Positions 55,316-64,000 of a stretch of 64,000 nucleotides of DNA are shown here, in pieces. The stretch's first letter is position 1; each line of letters opens with the position of its first letter. The notes beneath the pieces are model-generated. The model was not told the DNA's origin, ran no database searches, and saw only the letters and a program-made list of their open reading frames with translations. The stretch is taken from contig CM057009.1 of NCBI GenBank assembly GCA_029891345.1, positions 232,739,178 through 232,803,177 on the forward strand, in the 5' to 3' direction. A program made the translations under genes and the position numbers. The DNA comes from Dryococelus australis (Eukaryota > Arthropoda > Insecta > Phasmatodea > Phasmatidae).

Positions 55316-58300
55316 GGAAAATAAATCAGTTTTATAGTTGGTTTTCGTGTAAACAAGTACATTGTTCTTACCCATGAGCGCTTACACAACAGCCCATACA
55401 CATTGGGAGGGTTATAAATGAAATAAATCGAACATTTCAGTAAAACATGCAAATGTTTATTATAGTAAAAAAATGATACGTTTTACATTATAAATGTAAA
55501 TTATGTAAATATGCCACAAAGTTAACACACACGTTGCCCTACTGACACAAATCATTCCAATTTGTACATAGTGTTCGTAAATTTGGTGTCATTATCTATT
55601 TGTAGGTTAGGAGGCGACAAACATTCCAGAATACACAAAAAACTTTTGACACAGTCAAGATATTTAATAATATTTCTATTATTCTTGGTAACAACTGTAC
55701 ACTATGAACAGAGAAATGTATTGATTCGACTGCGTTTATACACACCTGCACACCGTTATGCAGTGTAAGCTTCGACGTCTGAAGTAAAGCTGGATTTACA
55801 ATAGAAATATTTAAGCATTATATTATGTGTTAAGATGTGTGCAGAAGAAACAAATTTGGGTTCTCTTATGTTTTGGCTCCCAGTGGAACCTTAATAGGTT
55901 GTGTCCGTTGGTGGGATTTCCTTAAGCATTGAAATAAATATTTGTATTTTATATCTTTAGAAAAAGTTTAGAGGCTACGACCATTTCAGTACAGAGCAGT
56001 CGGTGTTGTTGGCGGGAAACTGTTATTTACAGTAATGTAAGTATAAAACAATATGACAAAGGCGTGTATGTGCACATGTTAACGATTATATTTGTTCACA
56101 AAAAATAAGCTTCTCTAATAGTAAATATCGGCTTTGAAGTATGGTTTATTTCAATAGGGTTGTTTTTTACGAGGTGTTGTTAGGAACAAAGTAAACATGA
56201 CAGGATTGCTGCCTGTTTAAATTCACTGTAATTAAGAATTAAAAGATTAATGTAAACCTGCAAATACAGAAGACGTGTTTCCGTATGACAGATAAGCACC
56301 TACTGCATTATTCGAAATACATTAGTTTTTGTATTGTAAACGTAGGGAGTGTCCGAAATGGCAGATTGTGTTGACAAAATGATCACGTGACCCGATATTT
56401 AATACAAACATTGTCACGTATTTGGTAAATTTATATTTCGTTTCTTGTATATAGCGGATGTTAGAAAAAATACAAAATTACAAAATCAGCTCCATGTTGG
56501 TTTTGACATTCAAAACACATGCGCGAATGCGTACTTAAAACGTTTTTTAAAACACATAACTGTTCATAAAATACGCTAAACATGTTTTAAAAAGTAAGTA
56601 AGTGCTGTGCTTTGTTTATATATTTCGCAACACATGTTTTGTTTTAAGTCGTTATTGGATATTATATTATTGTCTTGTTTATTAACATATTCGCAGCATT
56701 TGAGTAATGATCGTAGAAATATTACGTCCATTTTAAGCATTGAATTTATATAAAACATATTTACAATGGTTATTTAAGTATGTGTTGCCGCGAGTGCAAA
56801 ACATGTGACTGTCGACAACGTCCGGATAGAAACCTACGAAATAACAAATTACAAAATAACGAATTTGTCCTTACGGACACGGCCTTAGCTTGACTATTAG
56901 TGATTGGCACCGATTCATTCCATTCAACCAATGTTTAGAGCAAAAATAGTTATATTGTGTAATGTACATAATCTGAAGTAGAATATTACGACTCTCTTCG
57001 TTCGTTAGTGTTAAAATTACTGATAAAACACTTCAGTGCCAACGTCTTTCACATTGTTATGAGTCTGAGGTTTCAGTGTACAATATACAATGGTGTGCTA
57101 TGTTACACTCGTGTAAATATAAATACACACAGTAGACAACTTTTCAGATAATATCTACTAATGCACATCATTATTATAAACGTGGATCTTATAGAGACGA
57201 CAGTTGTAGTGTCGCTTTAAAACAAAAATGTGTTAGAGATAAGCCTTAAACGATATCAATAATGTCCTTTTCCCGCAGTGTGCAAAAGGTTTTCTGCGAA
57301 ATGAGATGCACGCTCATACAGCGTTCGCATTCGTCTACGTACGTAAATGTTTTAAATGTTTCGGAAAATGACATATGTACGTACACGGGGAAACGAATGT
57401 GTGTACGTATCGCGCACTTACAGCCCATAAGCTACTATTTTGAAAATCGATTTATATACAGTTCATAATTGTTATTCCTAATATTTCTTTTTATAATGAG
57501 TGGAATGGAGGCATTACCTTTTGAGAAACATCACTTAGCAACGTTCTTAACAATGCATACTCTTTAACCTTTAATGATCTAGAAGAGTCGGGATAAACAC
57601 AACCATTTTTCGTCAATATTTGTTATAAATCGGGCGTAAAATTGAATTTATTGGTAATATGCAGAGCAGTGAGAACACTGCCAATGTTTTTACAAGGCAA
57701 GGCATGCATGAGTGAAAACGTAACACCAATATCCGACATTTAATTTTTATTAATAGCAATATTAGTGTTAAAAGGAAATTTAGATCTTGTTGTTACCAGT
57801 TTTAATGATATTATCGATAACTGCGTTTTCTGACTCAAATATATTCATTCCTTTCTTGTAAAAAGTCTATGATTGGTTAATAGGATCACTTTCATTGTCA
57901 TGAGGTTTCCAGTTACAGCGCCTACTGGGTTTGATAATTCTAAAACTATGCGTCTACGTTCCAGCAGATATTCAGTACGTGTTTTCCGTCAAAATGCTTG
58001 TTCAGAATCTTATCAGCTAACTAGTTGCTGTAAAGGATGCAAATAAGTATGTCGAGCGGAATGAATCACGTCTCGAACCGAGTGGAGTATGCTTATATAC
58101 ATAAGTGCATTCCTAGGTTCGGACACAGCCTTAATGACACTCGAATCGTCATATTGAACATGCTGGTAATTTGTACGAACAATGACCTATGCAGTAGATC
58201 ACAACTCCAAACTGTAATTATTGTTTGCAATTGTAGACCATCGTGCATCTAACATATATTTCTCCATTATTGAACAATTATTTCCTGTCTATTTCCTTTC

Positions 58301-59529
58301 AGATAAGAACAGAACGAAAAGTTTAATATGATGTATGGCATCATTCATGATTAATATGACGTTTGTAATTGTAAGTGCTAACAGTACTCGTATTTTATCA
58401 AGAACACCTAATCTATAGTAAAATAACAGATTATAATTAAAAACCATGACTGTCATATATTTATGATAATTAATTTTCGCAGAGGCAAATAAAACCAAAC
58501 AGTAGTTGATATCGCTGCATATTTCCGCAAACACATAATTCTACAACAGAAACGAAACACATGCCATCGTCGCCACTAGTAAATTATGAGTTGGGTATTC
58601 ATAGCTGCAACGAATGTTGGTAACTCGTATGTGACAGACTTGCCTTTGGCAGACCATGAACGAACACGTGGATGAGCCGAGGCCAGGATTATAACATACT
58701 TTTACCAACTGCGGAGTTGGCAACACCGCACTGATGACGTCGTCGAGAACACTAGCGCTTCTCTGAATCATTCGCGGAAATAACACATAAAACTGGTCAG
58801 ACTTTTTCCTATCCTATGGCCACTTTATTTTATATCTTTACTCAGATACAATTCAAGTGCGCTATTTTTCTCCTTAAAATATGAGTTAATGTCGACGAAG
58901 TTCTCTTGTAAGTGAGATGGAGAACTCTTGATATTGTCCACTACAAGTTATTTCCTCCTGGTAAATCCATTACTGCTGTCTCATGCTGTGCCAAAATTGT
59001 TCTAATGCACAAGCATATGTGTAAAAAAAAACCACCATAACTGGGCAATAAAAAGGCTCTTGTTTTTTGCAGATTCCAAATACCACATATAAATAGTAAC
59101 GATACAGATATTGACTTTCTTGAGGTATGGAGTAATTTATATTTCCAGTTATAGTACCATCAGCTTAATTCATTATGCATTTAAGTCACATTCTGAAGAA
59201 CAGGATGTTTAAAAGAGGGATTATGCAGAATGTGTCTTCTGGGATTACCTCACCTCCAGAAGCCATGTTACTGTAGTTAAATGAATGATTTCTTGCGAAT
59301 CGTTGGCATATATGTGTTACCGAAGATGGGCACTAACATTTAATGATGGAAAAGTTTAGCTTATTCTAAATCTTACATGTTGTTTGGGGTACGAAAACTA
59401 TGTTCTTGTATAATTTATTGCATTATTTTATGCAAGTTATTTGAAACTGTTTTTCATTATTTTCAAATTTTATTTTGTTGCCCTGAGATATTTTAAGAGT
59501 TTAAAGTTATTATCTCCTTATTTTTTCAG
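55316..59529. other. Mostly unique DNA, possible intron of the gene with the Ly6-like exon
   Basis: AT-rich, low in repeats and without convincing exons. Short frames (for example 57246-57468 on both strands, and 58541-58786 minus) show no family features. Confidence 0.4.
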
Positions 59530-59712
59530 TATCCTGTACATCGAGTTTGAAGTGCTACAAATGTGCTTCTGTTCATCATCCTCTTGTGTCGGGTAACCAT
59601 GAGAAGGTTTTGTCCTGTACTGACTTCAATTATTCATCTGTGTTCGAAACCGAGTGCATGTATTCTACATATTGTAGGAAGAAAATAATTGAGCTCGATG
59701 TGTCGGAAGAAA
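59530..59712 (+). CDS. Internal exon of a Ly6/uPAR-like (three-finger) protein gene
   Basis: The exon is bounded by a pyrimidine-rich acceptor (TTATTTTTTCAG, ending at 59529) and a perfect donor GTGAGT (59713-59718). It is 183 bases long with phase-1 introns on both sides, typical of extracellular domain exons. The translation contains SLKCYKCASVHHPLVSGNHE, then VLSCTDF and ECMYSTYCRKKIIELDVSEE. The LxCYxC start and the Cys spacing fit the beginning of a Ly6/uPAR domain. In insects this family includes GPI-anchored proteins such as Quiver/Sleepless. Six cysteines are visible, and the C-terminal cysteines and the CCxxxxCN box would lie in a following exon, which was not found. The donor continues as open frame for 11 codons, but the splice signals are better. 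It is the only convincing host coding sequence in the window. Confidence 0.65.
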
Positions 59713-59877
59713 GTGAGTCTATTTTAAAATTCTTTTCATGTGTGTGATAAGTTGAAACTTCTAAATATCAATTTTATATATATCTTATAAATAGTAGGTG
59801 TTGTATTAAACAAGTATGTCACAAATACTATCATGTAAAAATAATAGTTAATAGCAATCCAATGTAATTAACACACA

Positions 59878-60450
59878 AACACTATCTACCAAAAGTATTT
59901 GGGCACCTGTCCACAATGTTTGCTCGGTGGTAGTCGCCCCATTAGAATCCCTTAGGGCCACCTCTTGCGGCTATAACAGCAGCCACCTTGTCTGTCATGT
60001 GCTCTACGAGTGTTTGCACCACATCCACGGGGATTAGTCGCCATTCCTCTTGCAACCATTCCATGAGTTGAGCAATGGTTTTTGGCCACACCTGACGAGC
60101 CCTCACCCGGCGATCCAATTCGTCACAAAGATGTTCTATAGGGTTGAGGTTGGGTCTCTGGACAGGCCAATCCAATCGGAGAACATTGTTGTTGGCGCAC
60201 CACTGCATAGTAGCCCTTGAAACATGACATCTGGCATTGTCATCCTGGAAGTAATACGGGTCCATTCCATAAAATTGCCACAATGCTGGAAGCATTTCAT
60301 TATCTAGAATGTTACAATAGGCCTCTGTGTTCATGCTACCACAGACAAACACCAGCGGTCCTACGCCGAAGGCCGTGAAACACAAGTCAACTGACGTACT
60401 GAATTACCTATATTCACGGGTGCCCAATTACTTTTTGGTAGATAGTGTAG
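59878..60450 (-). mobile_element. Internally deleted Tc1-like element (~570 bp)
   Basis: The ends CACTATCTACCAAAAGTATT (59879) and CTTTTTGGTAGATAGTG (about 60431-60447) are inverted repeats. Both continue inward with TTGGGCACC-type sequence. TA follows the right end, and the left flank reads AA. It carries only the C-terminal half of a transposase. Confidence 0.8.
59942..60385 (-). pseudogene. Tc1-like transposase, C-terminal half
   Basis: A 147-codon frame without internal stops: GSMNTEAYCNILDNEMLPAL, YYFQDDNARCHVSRATMQW with the second catalytic Asp, then RPNLNPIEHLCDELDRRV with the third acidic position, and a normal C-terminus ending near a glycine-rich tail. The DNA-binding domain and the first catalytic Asp are missing because the element is deleted internally near 60390-60410, so it cannot be active. 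The open frame suggests the deletion derivative is fairly young. Confidence 0.85.
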
Positions 60451-63060
<2,610 letters not shown>

Positions 63061-63069
63061 TGTGAACTG

Positions 63070-63989
63070 GGAACACTCATTCGCACGCATCATTCTTCAT
63101 AAGTGTTCGAAATGTCGACAACCCTGTATCAGACACGACTCTGCTTTCCATCTTGCGTTCGTGGTTGCTCGGCGTACCTCAGCACAGTTGAGAGATCCAC
63201 ATACTACTATGATTCTATATTTCATGTCTTCCCTTGTTGGATGCACACCTTAGACAATATCTTTAATTCTCCCCCACAAAACGAAGTCATTTATGGACAA
63301 GTATGGAGTGCATTTTGGCCAAGCGACAGGACCCATACGTCTAAAACACCATCTAGGGAATTACATGTCAGCAACTAGCCGAGATCTGCATGAAAAGTGA
63401 GCAGGACAACCATCCTGTTGAAGCACAGTGTTAATCTCAGAGCGAGAGGGACATCTTCGATCAGCTGATACATTATAATGTCTAGGAAGTCGGAAGTCTG
63501 CATACGCTACACCATTCAACTGCCCTTCAAAAATATGGTACTGTGACCCGATGTCCGAGAAGGCCACACCAAGTATTAAGGCTCCGCACATGGTTTTTAT
63601 CCACTTTAGAAAGCCAATGTGAGTTGATTGCTGACCAGTAATGGACATTAAGTATGTTAACATCACCATGTGGCCTCATCTGTCCACAAATAGCTGCGAT
63701 GGAAAGCATGGTCCTTGCTCAGGTACCATATGCAAAAATCAATGCGCTTAGGAAAGTCATTATTCCCAAGTTCTTGGTGCAGCTGCACATGTTACGGATG
63801 TAAACGATTATCAACGAGGATTCTCCATACTGTACTTTCAGACAGTCCTGAGTCACGGGCAATCCTCCATGTAGGATCATGAGGATTAACTACCATGGCA
63901 GCAAGTACATAAATAGCCCTCTCATCTCTCACAGGTCGTCTGATGCGACGTTTGTTGCGTGTTGTTTGCACTAGACCGATTATGCGCAC
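63070..63989 (-). pseudogene. Mariner-like transposase, broken, running to the window edge
   Basis: Minus-strand pieces in order. At 63989-63792 there is RRIRRPVRDERAIYVLAAMV then WRIARDSGLSESTVWRILVD (helix-turn-helix). A gap follows in which HWLSKVDKNHVRSLN-type and WCGLLGHRVTVPYF-like frames alternate (63709-63527). Then come FEGQLNGVAYADF and LQQDGCPAHFSCRSRLVADM (63400-63380), where QQDG.PAHF carries a catalytic Asp. The tail near 63100 reads VVDISNTYEECVR in another frame. The order fits mariner-like transposases that are abundant in arthropods. Multiple frameshifts make it inactive. The upstream end of the element is beyond the window. Confidence 0.7.
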
Positions 63990-64000
63990 GCGACTTGCTA

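Overview
The window is eukaryotic nuclear DNA that is AT-rich and very rich in repeats. It most likely comes from an arthropod, probably an insect with a large genome. This rests on the mix of DNA transposon families (Tc1/mariner, Merlin/IS1595-like, a DUF7869-type DDE element and Polinton-like integrase, PolB and ATPase relics), short GTTAGGTTAGG-like tracts, long compound microsatellites, and host coding DNA visible only as a short exon with splice sites. The species cannot be named from the sequence. Nothing resembles an operon, and almost every long reading frame is a degraded mobile-element gene or a shadow of a simple repeat.

Layout. 1-3.8 kb: a tandem segmental duplication with GGT-rich arrays. 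3.8-4.9 kb: a dispersed repeat with a second copy at 45.3-46.3 kb. 5.0-20.0 kb: a Polinton-like region. It holds two opposed copies of a zinc-finger plus packaging-ATPase gene around a 2 kb palindromic (foldback) element. It also holds a PolB N-terminal fragment, several zinc-finger relics, and long inverted arms built from a satellite of about 120 bp. ATPase copy 2 is split by a 3.5 kb DUF7869-type DNA transposon. 20.0-26.5 kb: a minisatellite, a Merlin-like (IS1595/ISXO2-type) transposase relic between two direct repeats of about 1.4 kb, then a Polinton-type integrase relic with an upstream ORF. 27.4-28.1 kb: a MITE carrying a tRNA-like promoter. 28.3-35.6 kb: a Tc1-like transposon split by a 6 kb foldback element. 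35.6-38.7 kb: a mariner-type MITE, then a third ATPase-tail copy with neighbouring ORFs.

38.7-48.0 kb is mostly unique intergenic or intronic DNA with two small MITEs, the second dispersed-repeat copy and a possible promoter or first exon near 40.4 kb. 48.1-55.3 kb is a 7.2 kb foldback element with inverted arms of about 3 kb and a tRNA-Leu-like sequence in its loop. 55.3-64 kb is mostly unique. It contains one convincing host exon (59530-59712, Ly6/uPAR-like, flanked by AG and GTGAGT splice signals), an internally deleted Tc1-like element, a CA/TA microsatellite and a mariner-like transposase relic that runs off the end.

The main theme is a family of large elements that share modules. The foldback elements near 7-9, 29-35 and 48-55 kb and the Polinton-like element at 9-20 kb reuse the same 120 bp satellite, zinc-finger relics and a second short tandem repeat. 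The ATPase and the PolB fragment both carry C2H2-like fingers in front of their enzyme or conserved module. No copy looks functional. Coordinates of repeats and element ends are read by eye and are accurate to roughly 10-50 bases.
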